Counted from the stretch's first letter, positions 1 through 9,980 are shown. The stretch: 64,000 bases of DNA from Methylophilaceae bacterium 11 (GCA_000525025.1 JCKJ01000001.1:372001-436000); one strand, 5' to 3'. Notes: generated by a model not told the origin, from the letters alone. Translations and numbers: made by a program.

Positions 1-1
1 A

Positions 2-397
2 AAATACCGCAAGATGCAGAAAGGCCGTAACAAGGGCATTGCAACAACCGGTAATAAAGTAAGTTTTGGTGATTTTGGTTTAAAAGCCATTGGCCGCGGT
101 CGTTTGACTGCACGTCAAATTGAGGCTGCACGTCGCGTGATGACACGTCACATTAAACGTGGTGGTCGTGTATGGATCCGTATTTTCCCAGATCAGCCAA
201 TTTCTAAAAAACCTGCTGAAGTACGTATGGGTAACGGTAAAGGTAGTACCGAGTACTACGTAGCACAAATCCAGCCAGGTAAAATGTTGTACGAAATGGA
301 TGGTGTGAGTGAAGAGTTGGCGCGCGAAGCGTTCAGACTGGCTGCTGCAAAGTTACCAATCGAAACGACCTTTATGACACGTCAAATTGGTAGTTAA
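2..397 (+). CDS. rplP: 50S ribosomal protein L16, 5' end cut by window
   Basis: L16 is a large-subunit protein near the peptidyl-transferase centre and the A-site tRNA elbow. The frame is open from base 2 and reads KYRK before the first ATG at 14, which matches the internal KxRKMxKGRN stretch of L16, so the ATG at 14 is internal and the real start lies upstream of the window. The C-terminal part is complete, including the basic [20 protein letters not shown] segment. It is followed 16 nt later by rpmC, the normal end of the S10 operon. Confidence 0.97.
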   Translation, partial: KYRKMQKGRNKGIATTGNKVSFGDFGLKAIGRGRLTARQIEAARRVMTRHIKRGGRVWIRIFPDQPISKKPAEVRMGNGKGSTEYYVAQIQPGKMLYEMDGVSEELAREAFRLAAAKLPIETTFMTRQIGS

Positions 398-413
398 GGA
401 AAGGTAAGCTAAG

Positions 414-608
414 ATGAAAGCCACCGATTTAAGAGCAAAAAGTGTTGATGAGTTAAATGCTGAGTTGATTGAGTTGCGCCGTGCGCAATTCTCTCTACGT
501 ATGCAATTGGCAACGCAACAATTAAATAAAGTAGATCAGCTAGGTAAAGTGCGTAAAGATGTTGCGCGCGTTAAAACTGTATTGGCTGAGAAAGCGAAAC
601 AGGCATAA
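414..608 (+). CDS. rpmC: 50S ribosomal protein L29
   Basis: L29 is a small two-helix protein at the peptide exit tunnel, part of the docking platform for trigger factor and SRP. The 64-residue length is typical for the family, and the helical pattern with [15 protein letters not shown] followed by a [12 protein letters not shown] helix is diagnostic. It lies between rplP and rpsQ, with only 2 nt before the rpsQ start, so translation is probably coupled within the S10 operon. Confidence 0.97.
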   Translation: MKATDLRAKSVDELNAELIELRRAQFSLRMQLATQQLNKVDQLGKVRKDVARVKTVLAEKAKQA

Positions 609-610
609 AC

Positions 611-868
611 ATGACGGAAACAGCAAAAGTTGTACGTAGCTTAAGCGGTCGCGTAGTTAGCGATAAAATGGATAAAACCGTTACCGTGTTGGTTGAGCGT
701 AAAGTTAAGCACCCAATGATTGGTAAAGTGGTTGTGAAATCAAATAAATTTCATGCCCATGATGAAAATAACGAGTGTAAAGAAGGTGACCTCGTGACTA
801 TCGTTGAGAGCCGTCCATTGTCTAAAACAAAGACATGGGTAGTGAGTAAAGTAGACGTAAAGGCTTAA
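611..868 (+). CDS. rpsQ: 30S ribosomal protein S17
   Basis: S17 is a primary 16S rRNA-binding protein of the small-subunit body with an OB fold. The 85-residue product shows the family pattern [20 protein letters not shown] followed by HPMIGKVV and a C-terminal [11 protein letters not shown]. It is the last gene of the S10 operon. A 214-bp gap with promoter-like elements separates it from rplN, marking the S10/spc operon boundary. Confidence 0.97.
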   Translation: MTETAKVVRSLSGRVVSDKMDKTVTVLVERKVKHPMIGKVVVKSNKFHAHDENNECKEGDLVTIVESRPLSKTKTWVVSKVDVKA

Positions 869-902
869 GCCTTGAATGCCTAAAAATAGTTAGATATTCA
901 TC

Positions 903-932
903 TTGCTATAGATGAAATCTATCAGTTATAAT
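903..932 (+). promoter_or_regulatory. Candidate sigma70 promoter of the spc operon, with a palindrome in the spacer
   Basis: A -35-like TTGCTA (903-908) and a perfect -10 TATAAT (927-932) are separated by 18 bp, upstream of rplN. The spacer contains a perfect inverted repeat, ATAGAT-GAA-ATCTAT (908-922). In E. coli the spc operon also has its own promoter in the rpsQ-rplN gap. The function of the palindrome is unknown; it would sit under RNA polymerase. Confidence 0.6.
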
Positions 933-1011
933 GTTGGACTTTTCGGCGCTCGTGTAACTTAATTTTAAGAAGCACATAAAGCAAGCGCCCCAATACTGAC
1001 CGTGGTCTACT

Positions 1012-1044
1012 GGCCGTACTAAGATGCTAAGTCTTGTAACGGCC
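1012..1044 (+). promoter_or_regulatory. Hairpin in the rplN leader
   Basis: A 13-nt arm (1012-1024) pairs with 1032-1044: six outer pairs (GGCCGT/ACGGCC), a 2x2 internal loop, five inner pairs and a 7-nt loop. There is no U-tract, so it is not an intrinsic terminator. A second complementary pair, GGCGCT (944-949) and AGCGCC (984-989), lies upstream. Together they suggest a structured spc leader; regulation by a ribosomal protein is only a guess. Confidence 0.4.
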
Positions 1045-1082
1045 GGTGTTGGTTAAAACGGATTAAGTTGGAGATTATTCTC

Positions 1083-1451
1083 ATGATTCAAATGCAGTCT
1101 CGGTTAGAAGTGGCCGATAACACTGGTGCGCGTTCAGTACAGTGCATTAAAGTGCTTGGCGGTTCAAAACGTCGTTACGCTAGCATAGGTGACATTATCA
1201 AGGTCAGCATCAAAGATGCTGCGCCGCGTGGTCGTGTAAAAAAAGGTGAGGTCTATAGTGCTGTAGTTGTACGTACAGCCAAAGGCGTTCGTCGTCCAGA
1301 CGGTTCACTTGTAAAATTTGACACCAATGCCGCGGTTTTACTAAACAACAAATTAGAGCCAATTGGCACACGTATCTTTGGGCCGGTCACACGCGAATTG
1401 CGTAGTGAGCGTTTCATGAAGATTGTGTCTCTTGCGCCTGAAGTGTTGTAG
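1083..1451 (+). CDS. rplN: 50S ribosomal protein L14
   Basis: L14 binds 23S rRNA and forms an intersubunit bridge with 16S rRNA. I chose the ATG at 1083 rather than the in-frame TTG at 1068 because it gives the canonical 122-residue protein beginning [16 protein letters not shown] and has a GGAG ribosome-binding site about 10 nt upstream. The conserved [16 protein letters not shown] and [14 protein letters not shown] stretches are present. It is the first gene of the spc operon. Confidence 0.97.
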   Translation: MIQMQSRLEVADNTGARSVQCIKVLGGSKRRYASIGDIIKVSIKDAAPRGRVKKGEVYSAVVVRTAKGVRRPDGSLVKFDTNAAVLLNNKLEPIGTRIFGPVTRELRSERFMKIVSLAPEVL

Positions 1452-1474
1452 TTCTAGGCATAAGGATAGTTAAG

Positions 1475-1792
1475 ATGAGCAAAATTCATAAAGGCGACCA
1501 AGTAATCGTCAATACAGGTAAAGACAAAGGCAAGCGCGGTACAGTATTGCGCACGCTCGATTCTGGCCATGTGGTGGTTGAGGGCATTAATGTTGCAAAA
1601 AAACATGCCAAGCCAAATCCGATGAAGGGTATCACTGGCGGTATCGTTAGCAAAGAAATGCCGATTGATGTTTCAAATGTTGCATTGTTCAATCCGGCGA
1701 CGCAAAAAGCGGATCGCGTGGGTTTTAAAGTGTTAGAGGATGGCCGTAAGATTCGTGTTTACAAATCTAATGGCGAATCAGTGGACGCATAG
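1475..1792 (+). CDS. rplX: 50S ribosomal protein L24
   Basis: L24 is an assembly-initiator protein of the large subunit that lies near the tunnel exit. The 105-residue product has the N-terminal KOW motif ([20 protein letters not shown]) and the conserved [12 protein letters not shown] region. It follows rplN by 23 nt and precedes rplE by 8 nt, consistent with one spc transcript. Confidence 0.97.
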   Translation: MSKIHKGDQVIVNTGKDKGKRGTVLRTLDSGHVVVEGINVAKKHAKPNPMKGITGGIVSKEMPIDVSNVALFNPATQKADRVGFKVLEDGRKIRVYKSNGESVDA

Positions 1793-1800
1793 GATAAATT

Positions 1801-2340
1801 ATGGCGCGTTTAAAACAATTTTATAAAGACTCAGTTGTAAGCAAGATGACTGAGCAATTTGGTTACACTTCAGTGATGCAAGTGCCTCGCATTGAAAAAA
1901 TCACCTTGAATATGGGTGTTGGCGAAGCGGTTGCTGATAAAAAAGTGATGGAACACGCAGTAGGCGACATGGAGAAGATTGCTGGTCAAAAAGCGATCGT
2001 GACCAAAGCTAAAAAATCAGTAGCTGCATTTAAGATTCGTGATGATTATCCTGTCGGTTGCAAAGTGACTTTGCGTCGTGAGCGTATGTACGAATTCTTA
2101 GATCGTCTGATTACTGTTGCTATTCCACGTATTCGTGACTTCCGTGGTATTTCTGGTAAATCTTTTGATGGCCGTGGTAATTACAACATGGGTGTAAAAG
2201 AGCAGATCATTTTCCCTGAAATCGAATACGATAAAATCGATGCCCTTCGCGGTATGAATATTACGATTACTACAACGGCTAAAACTGACGAAGAAGCGAA
2301 GGCATTGCTTGCTGCGTTTAGTTTCCCTTTTAGAGGTTAA
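1801..2340 (+). CDS. rplE: 50S ribosomal protein L5
   Basis: L5 binds 5S rRNA and contacts P-site tRNA in the central protuberance. The 179-residue length is that of the bacterial family. Recognisable segments are [15 protein letters not shown] near the N-terminus, the basic loop [15 protein letters not shown], and the C-terminal [20 protein letters not shown]. The gene is 3 nt from rpsN, so translation is likely coupled. Confidence 0.97.
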   Translation: MARLKQFYKDSVVSKMTEQFGYTSVMQVPRIEKITLNMGVGEAVADKKVMEHAVGDMEKIAGQKAIVTKAKKSVAAFKIRDDYPVGCKVTLRRERMYEFLDRLITVAIPRIRDFRGISGKSFDGRGNYNMGVKEQIIFPEIEYDKIDALRGMNITITTTAKTDEEAKALLAAFSFPFRG

Positions 2341-2343
2341 GAC

Positions 2344-2649
2344 ATGGCTAAAACATGTATGACAGAACGCGAATTAAAACGTCGCGAAACCGTAAAGAAA
2401 TTTGCAGCAAAGCGCGATGCTTTGAATGCCATCATCAATGATCAGCAAGCAAGTGCTGAAGATCGTCGTGATGCGCGTTTGAAATTGCAAGGTCTGCCAC
2501 GTAACTCAAGCCCTGTGCGTTTGCGTAACCGTTGCGCATTAACAGGTCGCCCACGTGGTGTTTTCAGTAAATTTGGTATTGCGCGTAGTAAATTGCGCGA
2601 TTTGATGATGAGTGGCCAAGTGCCAGGCGTCACCAAAGCTAGCTGGTAA
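2344..2649 (+). CDS. rpsN: 30S ribosomal protein S14 (zinc-free long form)
   Basis: S14 is a late-assembling protein of the 30S head. The 101-residue length is the long, zinc-free type; the CxxC...CxxC ribbon of the short form is absent. The C-terminal signature [20 protein letters not shown] is clear. It lies between rplE and rpsH in the usual spc order. Confidence 0.97.
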   Translation: MAKTCMTERELKRRETVKKFAAKRDALNAIINDQQASAEDRRDARLKLQGLPRNSSPVRLRNRCALTGRPRGVFSKFGIARSKLRDLMMSGQVPGVTKASW

Positions 2650-2664
2650 CGGAGGAGTAGATTT

Positions 2665-3060
2665 ATGAGTATGAGTGATCCGATTGCCGATATGCTAACG
2701 CGTATTCGTAATGCGCAAAGTGTAAACAAATTAACCGTTTCTATGCCAGCATCAAAACTCAAAGGCGCTATTGCTAATGTGTTAAAAGATGAAGGTTACA
2801 TCGAAGATTTTGCTGTACAAGCAAACGATGGTAAACCGGTGTTGAATATCAGCTTGAAATACTACGCAGGTCGTCCCGTAATTGAGAAGATTGAGCGCGT
2901 AAGTAAGCCTGGTTTGCGTATTTACAAGGGTAGCCAAAACATCCCTAAAGTAATGAATGGTCTTGGTGTGACAATTGTGTCTACATCCAAGGGTGTAATG
3001 ACAGATCGTAAAGCACAAGCAGCCGGTATCGGTGGCGAAGTGTTGTGCGTAGTGGCTTAA
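2665..3060 (+). CDS. rpsH: 30S ribosomal protein S8
   Basis: S8 is a primary 16S rRNA-binding protein of the platform and, in E. coli, the translational repressor of the spc operon acting in the rplE mRNA. The product starts [18 protein letters not shown], the canonical N-terminus, after a GGAGGAG-like ribosome-binding site, and ends [11 protein letters not shown], the conserved RNA-contacting tail. Whether spc autoregulation is conserved here cannot be seen directly. Confidence 0.97.
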   Translation: MSMSDPIADMLTRIRNAQSVNKLTVSMPASKLKGAIANVLKDEGYIEDFAVQANDGKPVLNISLKYYAGRPVIEKIERVSKPGLRIYKGSQNIPKVMNGLGVTIVSTSKGVMTDRKAQAAGIGGEVLCVVA

Positions 3061-3070
3061 GGAGAAGCAA

Positions 3071-3604
3071 ATGTCTCGTGTTGCTAAGAATCCTGTCGCC
3101 ATTCCTGAAAAAGTGGAAGTGGTGTTAAATCCAACGCAAATTAACGTGAGTGGTCCATTGGGCAAGTTGTCTCATACGTTAACAGATGTGGTGACATTGA
3201 CGCGTGATGGCGATGTGATCACAGTAAAAGCAAATAATGATACGCAGCATGCACGTGCAATGTCAGGTACTTTACGTGCTTTGGTTGCCAACATGGTGCA
3301 AGGTGTGTCTGTAGGCTTTACTCGCAAACTAACTTTGGTTGGTGTTGGTTATAAAGCAAGTGCACAAGGTGCTGTGTTGAACTTGGAATTGGGTTATTCA
3401 CACCCGATTAACCACAAGATGCCAGCCGGTGTCACCGTGCAAACGCCAACAGCAACAGAAGTTGTGTTGACTGGTGCAGACAAACAAGTGGTTGGTCAAG
3501 TAGCTGCACAAATTCGCTCATACAGAGCACCAGAGCCTTACAAAGGCAAGGGTGTGCGTTATGCAGATGAAGTGGTAGCTATTAAAGAAACCAAGAAAAA
3601 ATAA
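3071..3604 (+). CDS. rplF: 50S ribosomal protein L6
   Basis: L6 is a two-domain protein at the base of the L7/L12 stalk near the factor-binding site. The 177-residue product opens [17 protein letters not shown] and carries the C-terminal family signature [22 protein letters not shown] ribosome-binding site lies 5-6 nt before the ATG. It precedes rplR by 43 nt. Confidence 0.97.
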   Translation: MSRVAKNPVAIPEKVEVVLNPTQINVSGPLGKLSHTLTDVVTLTRDGDVITVKANNDTQHARAMSGTLRALVANMVQGVSVGFTRKLTLVGVGYKASAQGAVLNLELGYSHPINHKMPAGVTVQTPTATEVVLTGADKQVVGQVAAQIRSYRAPEPYKGKGVRYADEVVAIKETKKK

Positions 3605-3647
3605 GTAATTAGACTTAAAAACCTAAATTTAAACTAGGGCTTAGAAA

Positions 3648-4001
3648 ATGAATAACGTAAATAACCGCTTGCGCCGTGCACGTAAAACCCGTGCCAAAAT
3701 CGCCGAGTTAAAAGTTACACGTTTGAGCGTGCATCGAACAAATACGCATATTTATGCGCAAATTATTGCTGAAAGTGGCGATAAAGTGATTGTCAGTGCT
3801 TCAACAGTTGAGGCAGATGTGCGTAAAAAAGTTAAAAATGGTGGCAATGTAGAAGCTGCCGCTTTAATTGGCAAGCGTATTGCAGAGAAAGCAGTCAAAG
3901 CTGGTGTTACCACCGTTGCTTTTGATCGTTCAGGCTACAAATATCACGGCCGTATCAAAGCGTTGGCAGATGCTGCACGCGAAAACGGTTTGTCATTCTA
4001 A
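3648..4001 (+). CDS. rplR: 50S ribosomal protein L18
   Basis: L18 binds 5S rRNA together with L5 and L25 in the central protuberance. The 117-residue product has the basic N-terminus [12 protein letters not shown], the [16 protein letters not shown] strand and the C-terminal [20 protein letters not shown] signature. It is co-directional and tightly spaced with rpsE (15 nt). Confidence 0.97.
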   Translation: MNNVNNRLRRARKTRAKIAELKVTRLSVHRTNTHIYAQIIAESGDKVIVSASTVEADVRKKVKNGGNVEAAALIGKRIAEKAVKAGVTTVAFDRSGYKYHGRIKALADAARENGLSF

Positions 4002-4016
4002 AAAGCGAGACAGATA

Positions 4017-4526
4017 ATGGCTAGAGAAGTTGAACAACAACAGCAAACTGATGGTTTGCGTGAAAAAATGATCACAGTCAACCGTGTAAGCAAAACGGTT
4101 AAGGGTGGTCGTATCATGAGTTTCGCAGCATTGACTGTAGTCGGTGACGGCGATGGTGCTGTAGGCATGGGTAAAGGTAAAGCGCGTGAAGTGCCGGTTG
4201 CTGTACAAAAAGCAATGGACGAAGCACGTCGCGGCATGCTGAAAGTGAACTTGAACAACGGTACATTGCATCACGCAGTGACTGGTGTACACGGTGCGGC
4301 AAAAGTATTTATTCAGCCGGCTTCTGAAGGTACAGGCATTATCGCTGGTGGTGCAATGCGCGCTATCTTTGAGGTGATGGGTGTAACTAACGTGGTTGCT
4401 AAATGTATTGGTTCTACTAACCCTTACAACTTGGTGCGTGCGACTTTGAATGGTTTAGAGTCTATGAATACGCCAGCTGAAATTGCTGCTAAACGCGGTA
4501 AGTCTGTTGAAGATATTAGAGGTTAA
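4017..4526 (+). CDS. rpsE: 30S ribosomal protein S5
   Basis: S5 lies at the mRNA entry channel and affects translational accuracy. The double-stranded RNA-binding-like N-terminal domain is visible as [21 protein letters not shown] with GNGDG-type residues following, and the C-terminal domain contains [19 protein letters not shown]. At 169 residues it is normal length. It is 2 nt from rpmD. Confidence 0.97.
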   Translation: MAREVEQQQQTDGLREKMITVNRVSKTVKGGRIMSFAALTVVGDGDGAVGMGKGKAREVPVAVQKAMDEARRGMLKVNLNNGTLHHAVTGVHGAAKVFIQPASEGTGIIAGGAMRAIFEVMGVTNVVAKCIGSTNPYNLVRATLNGLESMNTPAEIAAKRGKSVEDIRG

Positions 4527-4528
4527 TC

Positions 4529-4726
4529 ATGGCTAAAGCAAAAAAAGAAGTCTCCACTATCAAAGTGACGTTAGTACGTAGCTTGATTGGTCGTATTGAG
4601 GCGCATAAAGCCACTGTAAAAGGTTTGGGTTTACGTCGTATGCACCATACTGTGGAAGTTCAAGATACTCCAGCAATTCGCGGCATGATTAACGCCGTTA
4701 GCTATCTCTTAAAGGTAGAAGCATAA
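4529..4726 (+). CDS. rpmD: 50S ribosomal protein L30
   Basis: L30 is a small 23S rRNA-binding protein. The product is 65 residues and shows the family pattern [20 protein letters not shown] followed by [20 protein letters not shown]. Its stop codon overlaps the rplO start by one base (TAATG), a classic coupling arrangement inside the spc operon. Confidence 0.97.
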   Translation: MAKAKKEVSTIKVTLVRSLIGRIEAHKATVKGLGLRRMHHTVEVQDTPAIRGMINAVSYLLKVEA

Positions 4727-5163
4727 TGCAATTAAATACGATTAAGCCTGCAGAAGGCGCAAAAAAAGAACGTCGCCGCGTTGGTCGTGGTATTGGTTCT
4801 GGTTTAGGTAAAACCGCAGGCCGTGGCCATAAAGGTCAAAAATCACGTACAGGTGGCTTTCATAAAGTAGGTTTTGAGGGCGGTCAAATGCCATTACAAC
4901 GCCGTTTACCAAAGCGTGGTTTTAATTCCCTGACTAAAGACAACACAGCGCGCGTACGCACTAGTGAGCTGTTGGAATTGGATGCAGACGTCATTGATAT
5001 GTTGGCATTAAAAGCCGCTAAATTGGTATCTGGTAGTGTAAAAGCTGTCAAAGTATACCTGTCTGGTGAACTCAACAAAAAAGTGAAAGTACAAGGCTTG
5101 TTATTGACCAAGGGTGCACGTGCAGCCATTGAGTCAGCTGGCGGCCAAGTGATTGAAGCGTAA
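4726..5163 (+). CDS. rplO: 50S ribosomal protein L15
   Basis: L15 stabilises the large subunit with a long glycine-rich extension into 23S rRNA. The N-terminal extension with [20 protein letters not shown] and [17 protein letters not shown] is diagnostic, and length is normal at 145 residues. It starts on the last base of the rpmD stop and precedes secY by 16 nt. Confidence 0.97.
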   Translation: MQLNTIKPAEGAKKERRRVGRGIGSGLGKTAGRGHKGQKSRTGGFHKVGFEGGQMPLQRRLPKRGFNSLTKDNTARVRTSELLELDADVIDMLALKAAKLVSGSVKAVKVYLSGELNKKVKVQGLLLTKGARAAIESAGGQVIEA

Positions 5164-5179
5164 TTAAAGAGACTCAGCT

Positions 5180-6499
5180 TTGGCACAAGACGGTATTTTA
5201 AGTACGATGAGTAAAATGAGTGAGCTGAAAAGCCGCTTATGGTTCGTGTTGGGCGCATTGGTTGTTTATCGATTGGGCGCCCATATTCCAGTGCCAGGTA
5301 TTGATCCAACAATACTTAAGCAGCTGTTCGACTCTCAAAAAGACGGTATCTTGGGCATGTTCAACATGTTCTCGGGTGGTGCGTTGTCACGCTTTACCGT
5401 CTTTGCGTTAGGGATCATGCCTTACATTTCTGCATCTATTATCATGCAGTTGCTAACGGTGGTGTCACCTAAGTTGGAGCAGTTGAAAAAAGAAGGTGAA
5501 GCTGGCAGACGTCAGATTACTAAATATACGCGTTACGGTACTGTAGCGTTAGCAACCTTTCAGGCCTTGGGTATTGCCATTGCTTTGGAAGGTCAAGCTG
5601 GTCTTGTGTTAGACCCTGGCTTTAGTTTCAGATTGACTGCAGTGGTTACTTTAGTATGCGGTACGATGTTTTTGATGTGGCTGGGCGAACAAATTACTGA
5701 GCGTGGGATTGGTAATGGTATTTCTATTATCATTTTTGCCGGGATTGTAGCGGGCTTGCCGCATGCAGTAGGCAGCACATTGGAGTTAGCCAAAACGGGT
5801 GCGTTTTCAATCCCATTGGTGATGTTCTTGTTTGTGGCTATTTTATTGGTAACGGCGTTAGTGGTGTTTGTGGAACGTGGTCAACGTAAGATCACTGTGA
5901 ATTACGCTAAACGTCAAGTAGGTAATAAGGTATTTGGTGGGCAAACAACACATTTGCCATTGAAGCTGAATATGGCAGGTGTGATTCCACCAATCTTTGC
6001 TTCAAGTATAATTTTGTTCCCAGCCACACTTGCTGGTTGGTTTGGTAGTAGCGAAAGTATGTATTGGTTGAAGGATATCAGCAGCAAGCTTGCACCTGGG
6101 CAACCGATTTATATTTTACTGTTCGCAGCAGCGATTATATTCTTCTGCTTCTTTTATACGGCGTTGGTATTCAACCCAAAAGAAACGGCAGATAACTTGA
6201 AGAAAAGTGGTGCTTTTGTACCTGGTATTCGTCCTGGTGAGCAGACCGCCAAGTACATCGATAAGATTATGGGGCGTTTGACTTTGGTAGGCGCGTTTTA
6301 TATCACTTTAGTATGCTTGTTGCCTGAGTTTTTGATTTTGAAATTTAATACGCCGTTTTATTTTGGCGGGACGTCGTTGTTGATTATCGTTGTGGTAACG
6401 ATGGACTTTATGACGCAAGTGCAATCTCATTTAATGTCTCATCAATATGAGGGGTTGCTCAAAAAAGCTAATTTTAAAGGTGGCGCCACAGCGCGTTAG
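5180..6499 (+). CDS. secY: Preprotein translocase subunit SecY
   Basis: SecY forms the inner-membrane protein-conducting channel with SecE and SecG and works with SecA and the signal recognition pathway. The 439-residue product is rich in membrane segments (ten expected) and shows the SecY signatures [10 protein letters not shown] near the first helix, [20 protein letters not shown], and the cytoplasmic [20 protein letters not shown] loop. The start is a TTG giving MAQDG, as in betaproteobacterial homologues; an internal ATG about 11 codons later is the alternative. Expression from the ribosomal spc operon is standard. Confidence 0.96.
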   Translation: MAQDGILSTMSKMSELKSRLWFVLGALVVYRLGAHIPVPGIDPTILKQLFDSQKDGILGMFNMFSGGALSRFTVFALGIMPYISASIIMQLLTVVSPKLEQLKKEGEAGRRQITKYTRYGTVALATFQALGIAIALEGQAGLVLDPGFSFRLTAVVTLVCGTMFLMWLGEQITERGIGNGISIIIFAGIVAGLPHAVGSTLELAKTGAFSIPLVMFLFVAILLVTALVVFVERGQRKITVNYAKRQVGNKVFGGQTTHLPLKLNMAGVIPPIFASSIILFPATLAGWFGSSESMYWLKDISSKLAPGQPIYILLFAAAIIFFCFFYTALVFNPKETADNLKKSGAFVPGIRPGEQTAKYIDKIMGRLTLVGAFYITLVCLLPEFLILKFNTPFYFGGTSLLIIVVVTMDFMTQVQSHLMSHQYEGLLKKANFKGGATAR

Positions 6500-6510
6500 C
6501 TAGAAGAAAT

Positions 6511-6729
6511 ATGGCGAAAGAAGACCGTATTGAGATGCAAGGTGAGATTCTTGAGAATCTCCCAAACGCCACTTTCAAGGTAAAACTAGAAAATGGTCAC
6601 ACAGTATTAGGTTATATTTCCGGAAAAATGCGCATGCATTACATTCGCATCCTACCGGGAGATAAGGTGACAGTTGAAATGACACCTTATGACTTAACAA
6701 GAGCGCGAATTACATTCCGCGTGAAGTAA
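6511..6729 (+). CDS. infA: Translation initiation factor IF-1
   Basis: IF-1 blocks the ribosomal A site during initiation. The 72-residue OB-fold protein has the sequence features [19 protein letters not shown] and [16 protein letters not shown]. Its position between secY and rpmJ is typical of Betaproteobacteria; in E. coli infA is elsewhere. It begins 11 nt after secY, so it should be on the same transcript. Confidence 0.97.
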   Translation: MAKEDRIEMQGEILENLPNATFKVKLENGHTVLGYISGKMRMHYIRILPGDKVTVEMTPYDLTRARITFRVK

Positions 6730-6759
6730 CTAAATTGATTTGGTAGCGAGAGGTAAATT

Positions 6760-6873
6760 ATGAGAGTTCGTGCATCAGTAAAAACATTATGCCGTAACTG
6801 TAAAGTTGTGCGTCGTCGTGGCGTAGTACGTATTATTTGTACAGATCCACGCCATAAACAACGTCAAGGTTAA
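6760..6873 (+). CDS. rpmJ: 50S ribosomal protein L36 (zinc-binding form)
   Basis: L36 is the smallest ribosomal protein and contacts 23S rRNA near the L11/L7 region. Direct translation of this short frame gives a 37-residue protein starting [19 protein letters not shown] and ending DPRHKQRQG. The CxxC, a later cysteine and the histidine form the zinc ribbon of the C+ type. A GAGAGG ribosome-binding site precedes the ATG. It closes the spc operon; a candidate promoter for the alpha operon follows. Confidence 0.95.
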   Translation: MRVRASVKTLCRNCKVVRRRGVVRIICTDPRHKQRQG

Positions 6874-6900
6874 TTGATGGTAACAGGCTGTTGTTAAGAA

Positions 6901-6929
6901 TTGAATTATTCATTACAACCTGTTAAAAT
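6901..6929 (+). promoter_or_regulatory. Candidate sigma70 promoter of the alpha operon
   Basis: TTGAAT (6901-6906) and TAAAAT (6924-6929) are separated by exactly 17 bp, 54 bp upstream of the rpsM ATG. A separated inverted repeat, TAACAGG (6881-6887) with CCTGTTA (6919-6925), overlaps the -10. In E. coli the alpha operon leader is a target of S4 repression; I cannot verify that structure here. Confidence 0.55.
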
Positions 6930-6982
6930 TTAAGGCTTTTTATTTGGTCGCTAGACATTGCGATTCGTTTTGGAGTTAAAGT

Positions 6983-7345
6983 ATGGCTCGTATTGCTGGG
7001 GTAAATATCCCTAATAACAAACACGCAGAAATCGCGCTTACCGCGATTTATGGCATTGGTAGAAACACTGCTCAAAAAATTTGTGCGGCAGCAGGTGTTC
7101 TGGCAACTACTAAAGTAAAAGATCTGAATGACGCAGATGTTGAGAAACTTCGTGATGAAGTGGCGAAAGTTAAAGTTGAAGGTGACTTACGCCGTGAAAT
7201 TTCTATGAATATCAAACGTCTGATGGACTTGGGTTGCTACCGTGGTGTGCGTCACCGCCGTGGGTTACCAGTACGTGGTCAACGTACTAAAACCAATGCA
7301 CGTACACGCAAAGGCCCTGTTAAAGCTATTAAGCAAGCTAAATAG
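6983..7345 (+). CDS. rpsM: 30S ribosomal protein S13
   Basis: S13 sits in the 30S head and contacts P-site tRNA and the intersubunit bridge. The 120-residue product starts [20 protein letters not shown] and contains the signature [20 protein letters not shown], followed by the basic tail [10 protein letters not shown]. It is the first gene of the alpha operon (rpsM-rpsK-rpsD-rpoA-rplQ). Confidence 0.97.
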   Translation: MARIAGVNIPNNKHAEIALTAIYGIGRNTAQKICAAAGVLATTKVKDLNDADVEKLRDEVAKVKVEGDLRREISMNIKRLMDLGCYRGVRHRRGLPVRGQRTKTNARTRKGPVKAIKQAK

Positions 7346-7400
7346 TGCATACATTAATCGTATAAATTTAAGTTAGATACATAGGTAAGGACAGTACAAC

Positions 7401-7790
7401 ATGGCAAAAGCTAATGTACGTGTAAGAAAAAAGGTTAAAAAGAACATTGCTGAAGGCATTGCCCACGTGCATGCTTCTTTTAACAATACAATTATTACAA
7501 TCACTGATCGTCAAGGTAATGCGCTTTCATGGGCAACTTCAGGCGGTCAAGGCTTTAAAGGTTCACGTAAAAGTACGCCTTTTGCAGCACAGGTTGCGGC
7601 AGAAGTAGCTGGTAAATCAGCACAAGAATCTGGTGTTAAAAACTTAGAAGTGCGTATTAAAGGGCCAGGCCCTGGTCGTGAGTCAGCCGTGCGTGCATTA
7701 AATGCAGCAGGATTCAAAATCACGAGCATTACCGACGTGACACCTGTGCCACACAATGGCTGCCGTCCACCGAAAAAACGTCGCATTTAA
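7401..7790 (+). CDS. rpsK: 30S ribosomal protein S11
   Basis: S11 forms part of the platform and mRNA exit channel. The 129-residue product shows [20 protein letters not shown], the glycine-rich [19 protein letters not shown], and the C-terminal signature [16 protein letters not shown]. It lies 55 nt after rpsM. Confidence 0.97.
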   Translation: MAKANVRVRKKVKKNIAEGIAHVHASFNNTIITITDRQGNALSWATSGGQGFKGSRKSTPFAAQVAAEVAGKSAQESGVKNLEVRIKGPGPGRESAVRALNAAGFKITSITDVTPVPHNGCRPPKKRRI

Positions 7791-7816
7791 GCGAATAAAG
7801 ATTACTGGAGAATATT

Positions 7817-8446
7817 TTGGCTAGAAATTTAGACCCTAAATGCCGTCAATGCCGCCGTGAAGGTGAAAAACTGTTTTTGAAAGCTGAAAAATGCTTTACA
7901 GACAAATGTGCAATTGAAAAGCGCAATTTTGCCCCTGGTCAACACGGTCAACGCCGTAACTCACGTTTGTCAGACTACGGTGTGCAATTACGTGAAAAGC
8001 AAAAAGTACGTCGTATCTATGGTGTATTAGAAGCACAATTCCGCAGCTACTACGCTGAGGCAGATCGTAAAAAAGGTATTACAGGTGAAAACTTGTTGCA
8101 ATTGTTAGAGTGTCGTTTGGACAACGTTGCATACCGTATGGGTCTAGGTGGTTCACGCACTGAAGCGCGTCAAATTGTGCGTCATAACAGTATTTTGGTA
8201 AATGGTAAACGTGTCAATATTCCTTCATACCAAGTAAAAGCGGGTGATGTGGTGTCTGTAGCTGAAGCGTCTAAACAACAGTTGCGTATTAAAGCTGCAT
8301 TAGAAGCTGCAGAACAACGTGGTTTCCCTGAGTGGTTAGAAGTAGATGTGAAATCATTAAGTGGTAAGTTTAAAGCTAAACCACAACGTGATGAATTACC
8401 TGCAACCATCAATGAATCATTGGTTGTCGAGTTGTATTCTAAGTAA
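7817..8446 (+). CDS. rpsD: 30S ribosomal protein S4
   Basis: S4 nucleates 30S assembly and is the alpha-operon repressor in E. coli. The 209-residue product starts at a TTG codon (GGAG ribosome-binding site 9 nt upstream) with [20 protein letters not shown]. The S4 RNA-binding domain is visible as [21 protein letters not shown] and [20 protein letters not shown], and the tail [17 protein letters not shown] is canonical. The four N-terminal cysteines of the zinc-binding form are present (C9, C12, C26, C31). Confidence 0.97.
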   Translation: MARNLDPKCRQCRREGEKLFLKAEKCFTDKCAIEKRNFAPGQHGQRRNSRLSDYGVQLREKQKVRRIYGVLEAQFRSYYAEADRKKGITGENLLQLLECRLDNVAYRMGLGGSRTEARQIVRHNSILVNGKRVNIPSYQVKAGDVVSVAEASKQQLRIKAALEAAEQRGFPEWLEVDVKSLSGKFKAKPQRDELPATINESLVVELYSK

Positions 8447-8501
8447 TTTAGTGGTGTTCGTACTTAGTTATTACTCTTAACCTATTCATTCAAGGAAGTT
8501 T

Positions 8502-9488
8502 ATGCAAAATAGTCCAACAGAATATTTGAAACCACGTGTTGTTGATGTAGAAGTGATTACACCTTTACGTGCTCGCGTTACGCTTGAGCCGATGGAGCGT
8601 GGTTTTGGCTATACATTAGGCAATGCGTTGCGTCGTGTATTGTTGTCGTCCATTCCTGGCTTCGCCATTACTGAAGTGAAAATTGATGGTGTGGTACATG
8701 AGTACTCAACAATTGATGGTGTGCAAGAAGATGTTGTAGACATCTTATTGAACCTTAAAGGCGTGGCACTAAAACTCAATACTAAATCAGAAACGATTTT
8801 GGTATTGAACAAGTCTGGCGAAGGCGTTGTTACAGCTGCCGATTTTGAAACTGGCCATGATGCTGAGATCGTGAATCCGAACCATGTTATTGCCCACTTA
8901 ACCAAAGGTGGCAAGCTGAATTTGGAGGTGAAAGTGGAAATGGGTCGTGGTTATCAACCTGTTCCAGCACGCCAAAAAGTGAACCAAGAAGACCGCGTAT
9001 TGGGCTTCATTATGGTAGATGCATCGTTCAGCCCAATCAATAAAGTGAGCTATCACGTTGAAAGTGCGCGTGTTGAGCAACGTACCGACTTAGACAAGTT
9101 GATTATGGATGTTGAAACCAATGGCATTATTGAGCCTGAACAAGCGATTCGCGATGCGGCTCGTATTTTGATTGGCCAATTGTCTGTGTTTGCAAACTTA
9201 GAGGGTGCACCTAGCGAAGTGGAAGTGAAATCTGCTCCGCAAGTAGATCCAATCCTGTTGCGTCCAGTAGATGATTTGGAATTGACAGTACGTTCAGCCA
9301 ATTGCTTAAAAGCAGAAAATATTTTCTACATTGGTGATTTGATCCAACGTACCGAAAATGAGTTATTAAAAGCGCCTAACTTGGGCCGTAAATCACTCAA
9401 TGAAATTAAAGATGTGTTAGCTTCTAAAGGCTTAACACTTGGCATGAAGCTTGAAAACTGGCCACCAGTTGGCTTAGAAAAAGCTTAA
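8502..9488 (+). CDS. rpoA: DNA-directed RNA polymerase subunit alpha
   Basis: The alpha subunit dimerises to scaffold beta and beta-prime assembly and contacts UP elements and activators. The 328-residue product has the N-terminal domain signature [20 protein letters not shown] and the C-terminal domain with helix-hairpin-helix features ([38 protein letters not shown]). An AAGGAAG ribosome-binding site precedes the ATG. It is in its standard place between rpsD and rplQ. Confidence 0.98.
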   Translation: MQNSPTEYLKPRVVDVEVITPLRARVTLEPMERGFGYTLGNALRRVLLSSIPGFAITEVKIDGVVHEYSTIDGVQEDVVDILLNLKGVALKLNTKSETILVLNKSGEGVVTAADFETGHDAEIVNPNHVIAHLTKGGKLNLEVKVEMGRGYQPVPARQKVNQEDRVLGFIMVDASFSPINKVSYHVESARVEQRTDLDKLIMDVETNGIIEPEQAIRDAARILIGQLSVFANLEGAPSEVEVKSAPQVDPILLRPVDDLELTVRSANCLKAENIFYIGDLIQRTENELLKAPNLGRKSLNEIKDVLASKGLTLGMKLENWPPVGLEKA

Positions 9489-9525
9489 TCCGTTTATTTG
9501 CAGTTAAAAGTTTAAGGAAGTTACT

Positions 9526-9915
9526 ATGCGTCACGGTAATAGCAATCGTAAGTTAAATCGTACTAGCAGCCATAGAGCCGCTATGTTCCGTAACATGTCA
9601 GTTTCATTGTTGCGTCATGAAGTGATTAGAACCACTTTGCCTAAAGCAAAAGAGTTGCGCAAATATGCTGAGCCGCTCATTACTTTGGGTAAAGATGCAA
9701 CATTGGCAAACCGCCGTTTGGCTTTTAGTCGCTTGCGTGATCGTGATATCGTTACTAAATTGTTCGGTGAATTAGGCCCACGTTACAATGCACGCAATGG
9801 CGGGTACTTACGTATCTTGAAATGCGGATTCCGTAATGGCGACAATGCGCCGATGGCCTATGTTGAGTTGGTTGATCGTCCAGACAACACGACAGAAGCA
9901 GTCACAGTAGAGTAA
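9526..9915 (+). CDS. rplQ: 50S ribosomal protein L17
   Basis: L17 lies near the tunnel exit of the large subunit. The 129-residue product starts [20 protein letters not shown] and contains [19 protein letters not shown] and the C-terminal [20 protein letters not shown], all diagnostic. It ends the alpha operon and is followed by an intrinsic terminator. Confidence 0.97.
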   Translation: MRHGNSNRKLNRTSSHRAAMFRNMSVSLLRHEVIRTTLPKAKELRKYAEPLITLGKDATLANRRLAFSRLRDRDIVTKLFGELGPRYNARNGGYLRILKCGFRNGDNAPMAYVELVDRPDNTTEAVTVE

Positions 9916-9938
9916 TTGTTAAATTGCGATGTCAGTAA

Positions 9939-9965
9939 AAAGCCAGCCTATGCTGGCTTTTTTAT
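9939..9965 (+). terminator. Intrinsic terminator of the alpha operon
   Basis: A perfect 9-bp stem, AAAGCCAGC (9939-9947) and GCTGGCTTT (9952-9960) with a 4-nt loop, is followed by a T-tract. It lies 24 nt after the rplQ stop. The A-rich 5' flank would also allow it to work for the convergent glutaredoxin-like gene. Confidence 0.9.
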
Positions 9966-9980
9966 TTTATACGCTAAGGT

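Noticed and set aside
1068-1082. Upstream TTG start for rplN
   Set aside because: It would add five non-conserved residues and overlap the ribosome-binding site of the ATG at 1083, which gives the standard 122-residue L14.
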